Of a stretch of DNA of 64,000 nt, positions 1-11,011 are shown in pieces; position 1 is the stretch's first letter, and the number at the start of each line of letters is the position of its first letter. The DNA is taken from NCBI RefSeq assembly GCF_014529535.1, contig NW_023503292.1, positions 1,213,354 to 1,277,353 of the forward strand, in the 5' to 3' direction. Position numbers and translations under genes: made by a program. Under the pieces are notes generated by a model that saw nothing but the letters and a program-made list of their open reading frames with translations, was not told where the DNA came from and searched no databases. The stretch comes from Bradysia coprophila. Taxonomy: Eukaryota; Arthropoda; Insecta; Diptera; Sciaridae.

Positions 1-1818
1 GGACGAGATTCGGTGGAATACCGGAACTTGTCTAAAAGTATCAACAAAGCAAGGAGATCAGATGAAAGAAAATATAATGTCCAATTGGCTCAAAACATAA
101 TTGAAGCTAACTGCAATATGAAAGTCCTACGGAGAAAGATGACAAACGCCAAAAAAGAAATCTTCAAATTACGAAACAAAACAGGAACGATCCAAACGGA
201 TCGAAATGCGATATTAAATATTGCAACAGAATTTTATGAGAATTTGTTTTCTTCAGCAAGACAGAGTCCAACGGAAGAAACCGAAGATAGACCAATAATA
301 AGAAACGTGGGATCGGATGATATGCCCGACATAACTGTTGATGAAGTCAAGGCCGCAGTAGCCGAGATGAAAAACAAAAAGTCTCCAGGAGAAGATGGTG
401 TTCCAGTGGAAGCCATTAAACTAGGTGGAGACTCCTTATTAAAGGCAATCACGGCTTTGTTTAATCAATGTCTCCAATGGGAAGAAGTACCAGAAGCTTG
501 GGAAAATGCGGTAATTACATTGCTGCATAAAAAAGGAGACATAACAAAGCTGGAAAATTACCGACCCATAAGCCTATTGTCAACACTCTACAAGTTGTTT
601 ATGAAAATCATTACGAAGAGGAACACTAACAAGTTCGACTTCTACCAACCTGTTGAACAAGCTGCTTTCAGATCTGGTTTCAGCACAAACGACCATTTGC
701 AAGTGATGAGAACGCTTATTGAGAAGTGTCGTGAATACAACATCGACATAGTCTTGCTATTCATAGACTTCGAAAAAGCTTTCGATTCAGTGGAAACATG
801 GTCGATATTGGACGCATTAGACGAATGTAGAGTAGACTCAAGGTACTCCAACACAATTCGATATGTGTACAAAAATGCTACTTCATGTATAAAACTTCAT
901 AAGAGCACGGAGAAATTCAGAATTGGCCGAGGTGTAAGGCAAGGTGACACCATTTCACCGAAATTATTCACGGCGATTCTGCAGAGTGTTTTTAGGAAGT
1001 TAAACTGGAGTAAAATGGGAATAAAGATAAATGGAGAGTACATGAGCAATCTCCGCTTCGCTGATGACATTGTACCAATAGCAGCGAATCTAGGTCAGGC
1101 TCAGCTTATGCTACAACAGTTAAGTGAAGAGGCAAACAAAGTTGGCCTCAAGATGAACTTATCGAAAACAAAAGTCATGACCAACATCGGGGACGATAGA
1201 GAAATCAAAATTGGTGACACTGTCATTGAACGAGTCGACAGCTACGTATATCTAGGACATAAGCTGAAGTTAGGTCTGGACAACCAAACTGCAGAAATAA
1301 GACGTAGGATTGGTCTTGCATGGGCAGCGTTCGGAAAACTCAGACTAATTTTCAAAAGCAAAATTAATAATAGTCTGAAACGCAAAGTTTTCGACACTTG
1401 TGTCCTTCCAGTGCTCACTTATGGAGCGGAAACGTTAACTTTAACGAAAGCATCCGAAGAAAAATTGAGAGTGACACAAAGAGCCATGGAACGGAGTATG
1501 CTTGGAATAACACTCAGAGACAGAATGACGAATCAATGGATTCGACAACAAACCAGGGTCGTTGATGTCATGGAAAGAATAGCATCTCTGAAATGGAGCT
1601 GGGCGGGACATATTGCAAGAAGGACAGACGAACGTTGGACCAAAAAGATCATGAACTGGCGACCATATAAAAGACGAGCTATAGGTAGACCACCAGAGAG
1701 ATGGACAAACGGAATTAAGAATATTGCAGGTACAAACTGGCAGCAAATGGCAATGGATCGTACGAAATGGAAAGAAGTTGGAGAGGCCTACATCCAGCAG
1801 TGGATAGAAACAGGCTGA
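1..1818 (+). CDS. Reverse transcriptase of RTE-like LINE (5' partial, intact in window)
   Basis: The frame is open from base 1 to the TGA at 1816-1818, about 605 codons with no start in the window. Reverse transcriptase motifs run in order: the YRPISLLSTLYKLF block (about residues 188-201), FRSGFSTNDHL, the catalytic block with FIDFEKAFDS, RQGDTISPKLF, and FADDIVPIAAN carrying the DD pair of the polymerase site. The C-terminus has the WSWAGHIARR and GRPPERW motifs usual in RTE-type proteins and ends in QQWIETG. The enzyme would copy the LINE RNA at a nicked target (target-primed reverse transcription). This copy has no frameshift or stop, unlike copies 2 and 3, so it is probably the youngest of the three. 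Whether the missing 5' end is intact cannot be seen. Confidence 0.92.
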   Translation, partial: GRDSVEYRNLSKSINKARRSDERKYNVQLAQNIIEANCNMKVLRRKMTNAKKEIFKLRNKTGTIQTDRNAILNIATEFYENLFSSARQSPTEETEDRPIIRNVGSDDMPDITVDEVKAAVAEMKNKKSPGEDGVPVEAIKLGGDSLLKAITALFNQCLQWEEVPEAWENAVITLLHKKGDITKLENYRPISLLSTLYKLFMKIITKRNTNKFDFYQPVEQAAFRSGFSTNDHLQVMRTLIEKCREYNIDIVLLFIDFEKAFDSVETWSILDALDECRVDSRYSNTIRYVYKNATSCIKLHKSTEKFRIGRGVRQGDTISPKLFTAILQSVFRKLNWSKMGIKINGEYMSNLRFADDIVPIAANLGQAQLMLQQLSEEANKVGLKMNLSKTKVMTNIGDDREIKIGDTVIERVDSYVYLGHKLKLGLDNQTAEIRRRIGLAWAAFGKLRLIFKSKINNSLKRKVFDTCVLPVLTYGAETLTLTKASEEKLRVTQRAMERSMLGITLRDRMTNQWIRQQTRVVDVMERIASLKWSWAGHIARRTDERWTKKIMNWRPYKRRAIGRPPERWTNGIKNIAGTNWQQMAMDRTKWKEVGEAYIQQWIETG

Positions 1819-1838
1819 AAAAGAAGAAGAAGAAGAAG
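1..1838 (+). mobile_element. RTE-like non-LTR retrotransposon, copy 1 (3' part)
   Basis: The window opens inside this LINE. It ends in a short AAG-repeat tail (about 1816-1838) right after the stop codon, with almost no 3' UTR. A minus-strand copy at 37508-40213 and a 3' fragment at 61861-62290 match it closely and share the same 3' terminus and AAG tail, which fixes the 3' end of the family. The very short 3' UTR with a trinucleotide tail and the C-terminal protein motifs point to the RTE group; the clade is my inference. The 5' part, including the endonuclease, lies outside the window. Confidence 0.9.
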
Positions 1839-2197
1839 TTGTTCGTCCGCACTATGATTGTAAACGGTAAAACGTTTCGTTCGCGCTTCGTTGAATAAAA
1901 GAAGTTTTTTCAACAATTTTGGTCACGTCGATAGTTACTATCGAAGAGAGGCGAACGGCGAAAGAATGTGTGTGCATTTCCGGGCGAAATTTTTTTGTTT
2001 TTTAGTGTTGACTAATTAGAAGCATTGTGATGCCCTCGCCGGGTTAAACGCCTTGCCATTGTTTATTGAAGGCGTCGACACGCAGATCGCCATTTTATTA
2101 GATATGTACAATGGATTCATCTACTATGAAGTTTATATGGAAAGCTGACGTTATCTGTAAAAGTTTACAGCCTTCGATTCATTTATACTTAAAATTA
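1839..2197. other. Unannotated spacer
   Basis: About 360 bp between the LINE tail and the composite repeat. I see no coding potential, RNA gene or inverted repeat that I can support. Confidence 0.5.
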
Positions 2198-2705
2198 ATC
2201 CCAACAAAAATCTCTTCGAGAAAAGTGTGACGCAGTCTTTGAAATACAATTTCTAAAATGAATGATATCGCTAGAGTTGCCGCTTTCAGCTTCGTTACGC
2301 AAAAATTAAATTTTACACCCAATTAGTTCAAACAAGCTGGCTTAGTTTTTCTCATCATCTGCCAAATAATTTTTACCAAAAAAAAATTTGAAACAACCAA
2401 AATTTTACCAAAAAAATCTGCGTCGCAAAGTGGCAAATGTTCAGCAAGACCAGCAAGAAAATTTATCTGCCGGATGCGACGCAGATTTTTTTGGTAAAAT
2501 TTTGGTTGTTTCAAATTTTTTTTTTTGTAAAAATTATTTGGCAGATGATGAGAAAAACTAAGCCAGCTTGTTTGAACTAATTGGGTGTAAAATTTAATTT
2601 TTGCGTAACGAAGCTGAAAGCGGCAACTCTAGCGATATCATTCATTTTAGAAATTGTATTTCAAAGACTGCGTCACACTTTTCTCGAAGAGATTTTTGTT
2701 GGGAT
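2198..2705. repeat. Foldback module of composite repeat A
   Basis: Two arms of about 235 bp are near-perfect inverted copies. The left arm begins ATCCCAACAAAAATC and the right arm ends GATTTTTGTTGGGAT. Both carry GCGTCGCA/TGCGACGC and ATCTGCC-type blocks around the centre near 2450. The RNA or single strand would form one long hairpin. Related TGCGTC-containing arms occur at 41750-42095 and, as a half-copy, near 8150-8400. Confidence 0.85.
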
Positions 2706-2766
2706 ATCAGTCGTTTTAGAAGTGCAATCAACACTGCTTTTTATAACAGTTTACAGTTTTAATTCA

Positions 2767-3302
2767 AAAATTTTACGAAATTCGAAAATTTGACGAAATT
2801 TGACGAAATTTGACGAAATTCGAAAATTTGACGAAATTTAACGAAATTCGAAAATTTGACGAAATTTGGAAATTTGACAAAATTCCAAAATTTGACAAAA
2901 TTTGACGAAATTCGAAAATTTGACGAAATTCCAAAATTTGACAAAATTTGACGAAATTCGAAAATTTGACGAAATTCGAAAATTTGACGAAATTTGACGA
3001 AATTCGAAAATTTGACGAAATTTGACGAAATTCGAAAATTTGACGAAATTTGACGAAATTCGAAAATTTGACGAAAATCGAAAATTTGACGAAATTCGAA
3101 AATTTGACGAAATTTGAAAATTTGACGAAATTTGAAAATTTGACGAAATTCGAAAATTTGACGAAATTTGAAAATTTGACGAAATTTGAAAATTTGACGA
3201 AATTTGAAAATTTGACGAAATTCGAAAATTTGACGAAATTCGAAAATTTGACGAAATTCGAAAATTTGACGAAAATCGAAAATTTGACGAAAATCGAAAA
3301 TT
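2767..3302. repeat. 18-bp minisatellite (copy A)
   Basis: A tandem array of the unit GAAAATTTGACGAAATTC (18 bp) with interspersed 10-bp GACGAAATTT sub-units and scattered C/T and T/A variants. Because 18 is a multiple of three and stops are absent in several frames, the array gives long open frames on both strands; these are artefacts. The copy B array (about 21617-21895) is roughly half as long. Confidence 0.92.
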
Positions 3303-3787
3303 CAAGAAATACCTCTAAAAACATAATTGACCCACCCATATTTCCAACTTTCGACATTTTTCACATATGCCAATGTGTTCTACTCGTAAAACTCTGAGAC
3401 TTTGCCGAAGAAAGTAAATCTCTCATAAGCCAAAAAATATTAGTCCTTTCATCCTACGCTCGAGTAGCTCAAAATTTGGTCACTCTGACCACTCTAGCTC
3501 AACCAAATCTGCACCAATTTTTATAATTATTTTTTTGTTCGATTCGTGTGGCGAATACCTTTCATTTGATGGGTCACACGCCCCTGCAGGTTTCAATACA
3601 GCTGAGCTACAGCTGAAAACGCGTTCCCGACCCTCGAAAACCACACTCAGAAACCACTTCGAGGCCAATAAAACAAAATTCTGGTTTTTCCTGGGGTAGT
3701 GGCGTATCACATTTTCATTTTTATGCCCACCCTGAGGTTCCTGCAAAATTTCATGGAGATTGGCTGACTAGTTTCCGAGATCGACCG

Positions 3788-3840
3788 TCGATAGATAGAC
3801 AGATAGACAGATAGACAGATAGACAGATAGACAGATAGAA
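3788..3840. repeat. GACA/GATA microsatellite
   Basis: Six or so units of GATAGACA inside the composite repeat. The matching position in copy B (about 21075-21105) has only a couple of units, so the tract has expanded or contracted since the copies separated. Confidence 0.9.
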
Positions 3841-4212
3841 ACATACAGAGTAAGTTGAAAGATTTTGATTGTTTGGAAAACGTTAATTTGGTGCATTTTC
3901 TATCAAAATGACCAACTTCAAAACGATGTATCTCCGGCAATTTTAAAGTTACATAGTCGAGTGATAGCTCGTTTTGCTAGTATTTGAAGCGCGAATAAGA
4001 TAGAATAGGATTTGTGGTGATACAGGCCAAAGGAAAGAAACTTAAATTCTCGCCTATATATAGTTGCCGCGTCTCAAAAAATTTTCTTCGTTCTTTTTTG
4101 GAAGTTAGACTGCGTCAAGTCCTCCGCTATCGCTCCGGACATGATATTCAGTAATAAACGAAATAATCAAATTAAAAGTACTGCGACCAGTAAACAAACT
4201 TTATCTTCCCTA

Positions 4213-4806
4213 CACGATGTGGTTGAACAAAGTCTAATTAAAAGTGTGATGCAAAGGAATTTTTTCTCCGAATTATTATTAGTAATGATCTCCTGATCAT
4301 TTTAGGCCTAAAGAATGGACACGGCATGCTCAACATTCGCCACTGCAACACCTTTAGTTTTCCTCTAAATCTAACTTTTAGTCCTCCTTCTGGACGCAGA
4401 ACGTGACTTTAAGACCAATGGTATAGCATTTCAGAATCAGGGAGCCAGTCCAACTAAAACATACTATACCGCCTTTCCGGAAGAGTCGAAAAAATTTTTG
4501 TTGCGGCCTAATGATGTGTAAAGTTGATAAAAACATGCCTATATTGTCAGTAGCATGGCATGCGTGGTATCGTTGGGAAGCTAGTGACATCAGCTACCCG
4601 ACACACAAACAAAAACAGAAAAGAATGTTTGATCCAGATCTGTTAAAATGGCATAAACTTTCACTTTCAATTTATCTCAAAAACCGCCCGCCAACTTTTT
4701 TCTTTCTTTAGGCCTAAAATGATCAGGAGATCATTACCAATAGTAATTAAGCAAAAAAATTACTTTGCATTACACTTTTATTTAGACTTTGTTCAACCAC
4801 ACCGTG
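4213..4806. mobile_element. Foldback MITE with CCTA target duplication
   Basis: The terminal inverted repeats are about 100 bp. The left end reads CACGATGTGGTTGAACAAAG and the right end is its inverse with one mismatch; the arms continue to TTTTAGGCCTAAAG. CCTA directly abuts both ends (4209-4212 and 4807-4810), consistent with a 4-bp target duplication. The centre has no transposase frame. The element sits about 500 bp upstream of the Dronc start codon. Confidence 0.8.
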
Positions 4807-4810
4807 CCTA

Positions 4811-5312
4811 ATTAATATCGATCGTGTGCAGCTAATCGTGACCGATCGAATGATACATACCACTAATGCCGAAGGTTTCATAATGTAATTCAAAAATATT
4901 GAGAGCACACGACGTGAACGCTCTTCATTAATTTATGGATACACCACACTCATTTGTTATCTTTCTCACAGATGTCGCTCTAATTTGTATTTGATGACGT
5001 AATTTTTGTGTTTGGATGGATTTATTTACTTTGTTTTCATTCACCTAGCCGTTTTAAGAGCGTAATTTTGCGTATGTGTTTTGATTTTCAATGCAAGTTT
5101 TATTCGCATTTGTGTGAGTATTACATTTACGCTCTTGGAACCGTCTACGGATCCATTCGATTCATTCATTCATTGTGACTGTTTGAAAGAAGAAAGAAAT
5201 GTTGTGAAATAACAGATTCTCAATAGTTTTTCTAAATAAAAAAAAATTGTTTTTTTGATTATATTCTGTGAATTTTATCGAAAATAAATTATCTCAATAT
5301 ATTGTAATCGAA
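4811..5312 (+). other. Upstream region of the caspase gene
   Basis: About 500 bp between the MITE and the Dronc ATG. It must contain the 5' UTR and probably the promoter, but I cannot place a TATA box or initiator with confidence. A short CATT repeat lies near 5155-5173. Confidence 0.4.
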
Positions 5313-7128
5313 ATGGAGAAAGAACATCGTCGCATAATTCTAGACAATATATCCGAATTGATTAAATTAACCAACTATGAATTGCTCATGAGAAAATGTC
5401 TCGATCGCAAAATTATGTTTCCAATAATGAAATCAGAGATTGAGGTAAATTTCGACAAAAACTTAATGGATTGATGGTATAACGCTAAGTCGTCGATAAA
5501 TGTTTTCAGAAATTGCAGATTGGACCAGAAACAAAGCATAAAATGCTGTTCGAGAAAATTACTCATCGAGGTCCGAAAGCGTTTCAAGGACTAGTCGAAA
5601 TATGCAGAGGCAATTTCGTCGAGGCTGCCCATTTACTGCAACGTAAATCGTCGCGTATCCCCTTGCCCAGTTTCGATAATAATGATGATGACGACGACGA
5701 CGACGGGACCATCAGTATTCGAGGGAAAAGACGCGAAGGCGAAGAAAAGAAAGACAAAAGAAAAGGTCGCGATAAACAGAATGACGCACAATTATCGCCC
5801 GTTGCAAAGCCACCACCGAACGTTGATATAACCGATAAGTCGGTTAGCCGTGCGGACGCTGAAAGGAATGTGAAATTGGAATTATTTACGGGTGAAGTGC
5901 AGCCAACGAAATTAGCTATTAGCGTCACCAAGTCAAAGAAGTACCATACGCACAAAACGTTGGCCACCTACGACATGAGATCACGCCACCGAGGCGTATT
6001 TTTCTTAGTCAATATTATCAATTTCCATAACAAGGAGCCGAGAAACGGCGCTTCCGTCGATCGAGACAACTTAATTACGCTGTTTCGGGGCATGGAATTT
6101 AGCATATTTTACAACGAAGACATTACCAGTGGGGTAAGCATTTCGGTGGAGAGTGAAAATAAAATTGCTTTCAGAACATTTGTGCCTGCACATGATGAAA
6201 CTTTTGATTTTTATTGGCTTTGTGACATATGAGCGGTGATAGTGTGTCTTTGTGGAGCTAATATAATGGCATGGCCTCCATCTCTTTGTGGCTGTTGCCT
6301 TCAAATCTAAATTTAAGTTTTCAGCTGTTCGAAGTGAAAACTCGCGCTATTTTTCATTGTTTCATTTCAAGTGCAGTCCGAATGTTTTGTTTTGGCGTTT
6401 TTTTTAATGTAAATATTGGATGGCATTGTGATGACATGATTTTTGTTTGCTTTGGCTGTTTCTAGGAATTTCACATCCTGGTGGATGAACTGATATCCTC
6501 GCCATATTTGAAACAGACTGATAGCTTGGTGTTCGCTGTCCTAACGCATGGTGAATTCCAGAAGGGCAAGCAATTCATCGAATTCACAGACGGTAGCCTG
6601 ACAACCGTTCAAGACATTCTCGAAAAATTCAACAACATCAACTGCAAGAATATGGTGGGAAAGCCGAAAATCTTTTTATTTCCCATGTGTAGGTGAGTTA
6701 TCCCGACCGCGAAACATACTGTAATATTGCTCAAGTGCACGGAAAACGAAATTTATAGAGGCAACGTCTCTGACACAGGAACGGGCCACAGGAGTGCGAA
6801 AAGCAAAAAGACTGAAACGGACACCATCAGCATATCGGAACAGATGAATATCGGAACGTATACGGACATAAAAGTGTGCTACGCAACTGTTCCGGGATTT
6901 GAGACGCATCGCGATCCGGACACCGGTTCGTGGTACGTGCAGACATTCTGTGAGGTGTTCGCCGAATATGCGCACGAATTCCATTTGGACGATTTGTTGA
7001 AAATGATTGGCGATAGAACGAGTCGTATTCGAACGGACAAAGGTGAGCTTCAGACTTCTAGTACGGAAGAGAAAGGTTTCCATAAGAATCTTTACTTCAA
7101 TCCGGGATATTATGGAGAAGGCGTCTGA
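5313..7128 (+). CDS. Dronc: Dronc-like initiator caspase (CARD + caspase domain)
   Basis: Four exons by GT..AG rules and frame: 5313-5444, 5510-6133, 6466-6692, 6759-7128, giving 450 aa. Residues 1 to about 90 form a CARD-like helical region (MEKEHRRIILDNISELIKLT...). An acidic Asp run and a Lys/Arg-rich linker follow (about 105-150), then the caspase domain from RGVFFLVNIINFHN. The catalytic His is in VLTHGEF (about residue 280) and the catalytic Cys in PMCRG (about 327). The CRG pentapeptide instead of QACxG is a Dronc-type hallmark (Drosophila uses PFCRG), and the length equals Drosophila Dronc. Dronc is the caspase-9-like enzyme activated on the Apaf-1/Dark apoptosome. TETD at about residue 352 is a plausible self-cleavage site between large and small subunits; this is inference. 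The first ATG in frame is used as start. Confidence 0.88.
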
Positions 7129-8426
7129 ACATTTAAAAGAAAGAAAAAAAAACTTTTTTTACGATTTTGTACATCTTACATTCGAATTAGCAAATTAAAA
7201 CGTTTTTTTATCTCTTTTGTATTTGAAGCTCATTTTTTTGTGTATGCGGACGTGTATGTGTATGTGTGATGAAGACACAGCTGTGAACTTCGCATTCAAC
7301 AAAACAAAATCCAACGCAACGAAATTAGATCATCAAAGCGAACAAATTTGAGTCAAGTTTTCTTTGTCCTTCTTTGTGATTAGCGATGATTCGAATAACT
7401 CGTTTGTTTGGTTTGCGATAACAATGTCTTTGAAGTGAGGAATGCCGTTTTTCACTAGCAATTGCAGAAATCGACTTTCGTTGCCTAATCTTATCATTTG
7501 TATAATGAACATTCTAAATGGGAATACCCCGCGACAATTCAATATTTTAGAACGATTGTATTGACAACGTTTTACCAGAAATTACACTTAAGTGTTGATT
7601 AGCCACGAGCTATTTTGATTGTGCGCGCATAGCTTACAAAGAACGAAACTTTTTAACGATGACAATGCCGTTTTCACAACGAATTTTGAAGAATCATAAT
7701 AGACTTTTACGTTTGTGTCTTCGACGATTGATTTAGCGCAATTTCCCTCACGAACGTACTGACTAAATTGACTAAAATCAATCGACCAAGATGTAATTCG
7801 TCATGCAAAAGGACAAAAATTCGAGAAATAATCATTTCCGGTCCCCAGAGAATGTGGTTTATATTTGTACTAACGAGAGCCCCACATGCATATCAGTTCT
7901 TCATAAGGGTGCGGTTGAAGGTATGTCAAGTTGTTGCATTACCCGAGATCCGAAAAACATTTTCGAGTCGAGAAGCCCTAACGGGGGTGGGCTTAGGTCT
8001 TTATTTCATTCATGAACGTACCTCGAAAATGACGTCACTTTTGTACGAATAATGACGTCATTGTCCAAATAGGTTCATCTACCATAATTGAAAATAGGGA
8101 CCCTGTGCTGTATATACTATCTCAGTCGACAGATATAGTAAAATCAGTACAAAAATCCCTTAAAGGGTATATGTGACGCAAGTCCTTTATCATACTTACA
8201 AAATAACTGATATAGCTGAGGGAGGGTGACGCATTCCGCTCCTGTACGCAAAAGTTTTATCAACAAAATATTGACCCAAAACATTTTAGAAAGAAAATCT
8301 AACAAAAAAAAAGTTTGCTTCACAAAGTGACAGATGCGCAGATGTTGAGGAAACCGCTGTTAGGAAAATTGTTAAAATAGGTAAGAATACGTCCTGAAAG
8401 AATGGAATTCAAACGGAAGAAAGCCG

Positions 8427-8715
8427 AAGTTAGGAATCATCTGTCATTCCAAATTTCGGTAACCAGTCTTCGAAAAATAACCCAAATCCATTGAAAACTT
8501 CGATGGAATTCAGGAAGAGTCAGAACAATCATCTGTCATTCCAAAATTTAGGAACCAACCTTGGAACATCTCACTCATGTCGAAAATAACCCAAATCCAT
8601 AAAAAAAATCCGATGGAAGTTAGGTAGTGCCAGAGGAATCATCTGTCATCCCAAAATTTAGGAACCAACCTTGAAACACCTCACTCATGTCGAAAATAAC
8701 CCAGTTCCCAAGATA
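8427..8715 (+). repeat. Three-copy degenerate tandem repeat
   Basis: AATCATCTGTCAT recurs at 8435, 8527 and 8637, each followed by a diverged block containing GGAACCAACCTTG and AAAATAACCCA. The spacing is about 92 and 110 bp. It directly follows the half foldback element. Confidence 0.75.
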
Positions 8716-9636
8716 TCCAACTTTTGAAAATTGCATTATTATTTTTGGTCCATTATTACCCGATAGACAAAATTTCAGGAAAATCTATAGAAACGTTTAG
8801 TGGCTGCTGGATGCTGGCTAACGTAGGCAATTTTAGTTATCTGAAAATACGAAATCAATATAGCTTGTTAAACTCGTGTGGGTGCCTAGATTCTAAATAT
8901 CCAAGTTTTGTGGTCATTGGAGTCAAGAAAGGAAGCCACAAAGTTGTTGTTCCGCCGTCTCCAATTTTTTTTTAACGTTTTTGGTAGTGCACTGGCGTCA
9001 CACCCTTTAACTAACGTGCGGGCATGATATCCAAATTGATGAACGTGTTATGTAGTCCCAAATGACGAATGGAACAGCTCAAGTTTTCGAATTATCAATT
9101 TGTGATAATTCGACATTTCGAAGTGTTGACGACAGATTGTAATAAAATCTTTTACTTCATGCTTTGACATTTTTCTATATATACAACGAGTGCTTTGATA
9201 TATACCATATTAGCCGTCAGGGCTCATCTTTTATTTTTGTCGTGCAGTTACCATCAACTCACCTTGAGAACCGAAGACAACACAGCCGAATTCATACTCA
9301 TTGAACCATTGAATCAACTTCTGTATTATCAAGCTGTGCTCTGCAGCTCTGTCACAATCTCCTTTTCAGATTTTGTTTTAGATACCACCTATGATCCCCT
9401 AAATTTTGTTACCTGTTTTATTATCCTCATGTGATTTTCCGGTTTTGAAAATTTTCAAACAAAACAAAAGTTGACTGGATAAAACCAACCCTTTGCAGAT
9501 GTTTTTTTTATCTGTCTAATATCTTCTTATATGTGACACTAATGAAGAATCAATATATTACTAGGAACTAAAAGGTTTGTTTTCACCACAGTGATCAAAA
9601 ACAAATCTTTTTTGTTCCGTGTGACATTTGTTATTT

Positions 9637-9762
9637 ATGTAACAAGAATCGTATGAAGGTATATTATCGCACTAGATGTCAGATTGCCAACCCGAGGCCG
9701 AGTTTGGCAGGACATTGTGTGCGATAAATTATCGCCGATAATATACGATTCGTGTTGCATAC
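9637..9762. repeat. Short imperfect palindrome (MITE-like)
   Basis: The arms share GAATCGTAT, TATTATCGCAC and ATGTC blocks as inverted copies around a centre with CCCGAGGCCGAG. The plan matches the elements at 28242-28353, 57114-57223 and 57507-57619, although arm sequences differ. Confidence 0.6.
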
Positions 9763-9884
9763 AACGTTTTATGCAATGAAGAAAATCGACTAAATACTGA
9801 AGATTGTGACTTCAGTAACTCCAGTGCGATAAAACCACTTGAAAATCCTTTACGTATAAATATCATCACTGAAATAGTTATTTT

Positions 9885-10075
9885 CCTAACGAATGATAAA
9901 ATGCTTTTTTAGCGAATGAGAGGTTTCCAGCTCGAGCCGGAGGTGAGTGCTGGAATCTAATTCGCTGAAAAAAGCCTCTTAACATAAGTTAGGAACAATG
10001 CTTTTCCTAAACAACGTTGGAAATAAGCGACGAATCGCGACTTCGATTTTAACACTAGTTAGGAAAATAACTTTT
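9885..10075. repeat. Interspersed palindromic repeat shared with 55.9 kb
   Basis: It contains TTCCTAACGAATG and CATAAGTTAGGAA as inverted ends around CCAGCTCGAGCCGGAGG, followed by a TCGCGACTTCG block and CTAGTTAGGAAAA. The reverse complement of the second part recurs at about 55910-56000. Confidence 0.6.
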
Positions 10076-11011
10076 ATGCTACAAGGACTGTAAAGGGTAT
10101 TTTATTCTGTTGTCTCGGTGCAATTGAAATGTGGGCAATTCGCATGGAAATTGATAACATTTCACAACAATTACGTAAGTTATGTTACTTGTTGATGCAA
10201 TCTAAATGCGCATTTACATTGCCTAACCTCAACACCTAAATAATATTAAATCATTGAATTTGATAGTATCATGTCCCGTTTACACAGAAGCCATAACCGA
10301 AACCTATAATGTACGTACAAGTGCTACAGTTTTTTTTTAAACTATGAACAGAGATATCCCAGTTACTTTCAATTATAATGCTGGGTCAGTAAAACTTCCG
10401 CTTAAAAATTTGTTTGTTTGTAATGGAGATAAGAGTTTCTCATCGTCCAAGCATCAGTTGATTTCTGTAAACATAACTTGTGTTTAGAATATTTTTTACC
10501 GAAGTGCATTGCTTTAGTCATCTCTGGAAGGTTCTCTAGTAACTGGGAAAGCAAATTGTTTTTTTTGTGGACTATTTAGCTTGTGTGTTTACTACGAAAA
10601 AGAAATGTTTTTTTTTCTTGATTCTAAGAAATTGTTTCAACATAAACATCCCATGTGTGTAAAAATAACCTTTTCTCGATCTTCAATTGAACAGTAGTAG
10701 AAGTTCATGCCTGTGTTTCAGTTCTTGAAATGTTATCGACGGGTATAAATGTTGTGGACAATTGATCTATTCGTACCTTCGGCAAAAGACAATTTACGAT
10801 TTTTGTGTTGCCATTACATCTGAAAACTATTCATAAAACCGCGACCACAAAGTTCATCAACCATAATACATTCTTATCACTCATAAGTGTGAATTATGTT
10901 TCAACTAGTTACACATTCACAACTGGAACGCCATCAGAGATAAAATTGACGAATAATGATTTTAACTTTCAACTAAAGACTAGACCGGATAGTTGAGTGA
11001 TTCAGTTGTTG

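Larger units (their letters stand above)
2198..4145 (+). mobile_element. Composite interspersed repeat, copy A
   Basis: A 1.95-kb unit made of a foldback module (2198-2705), a short spacer, an 18-bp minisatellite (about 2767-3302), a unique segment, a GACA/GATA microsatellite (about 3788-3840) and a 300-bp right end finishing with CCGGACATGAT. The same modules in the same order, inverted, make up 20769-22449, and the outer ends (AATCCCAAC and CCGGACATGAT) agree between copies. I found no target-site duplication and no transposase. Internal minisatellite blocks and the absence of a target duplication would fit a non-autonomous Helitron-like element, but canonical TC..CTRR ends are not seen, so the class stays open. 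Confidence 0.75.
7129..11011. other. Intergenic region with degenerate repeats
   Basis: 3.9 kb between the Dronc stop and the SVEP1-like start. It holds the half-copy of a TGCGTC-type foldback (about 8150-8400), a degenerate tandem repeat (8427-8715), a palindrome (9637-9762) and a repeat shared with 55910-56000 (9885-10075). No credible gene is seen; short open frames here lack family motifs. The Dronc 3' UTR must start this interval, but no perfect AATAAA is evident near 7129-7210. Confidence 0.5.

Noticed and set aside
2773..3357. Long open frames with [12 protein letters not shown] or KFENLT repeats
   Set aside because: They come from an 18-bp minisatellite read in several frames on both strands, and the equivalent array in copy B has a different length. 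No gene context.
7768..8052. 94-codon open frame in the 7.8-8.1 kb region
   Set aside because: An overlapping frame is equally long, no motif is present, and repeats lie next to it.
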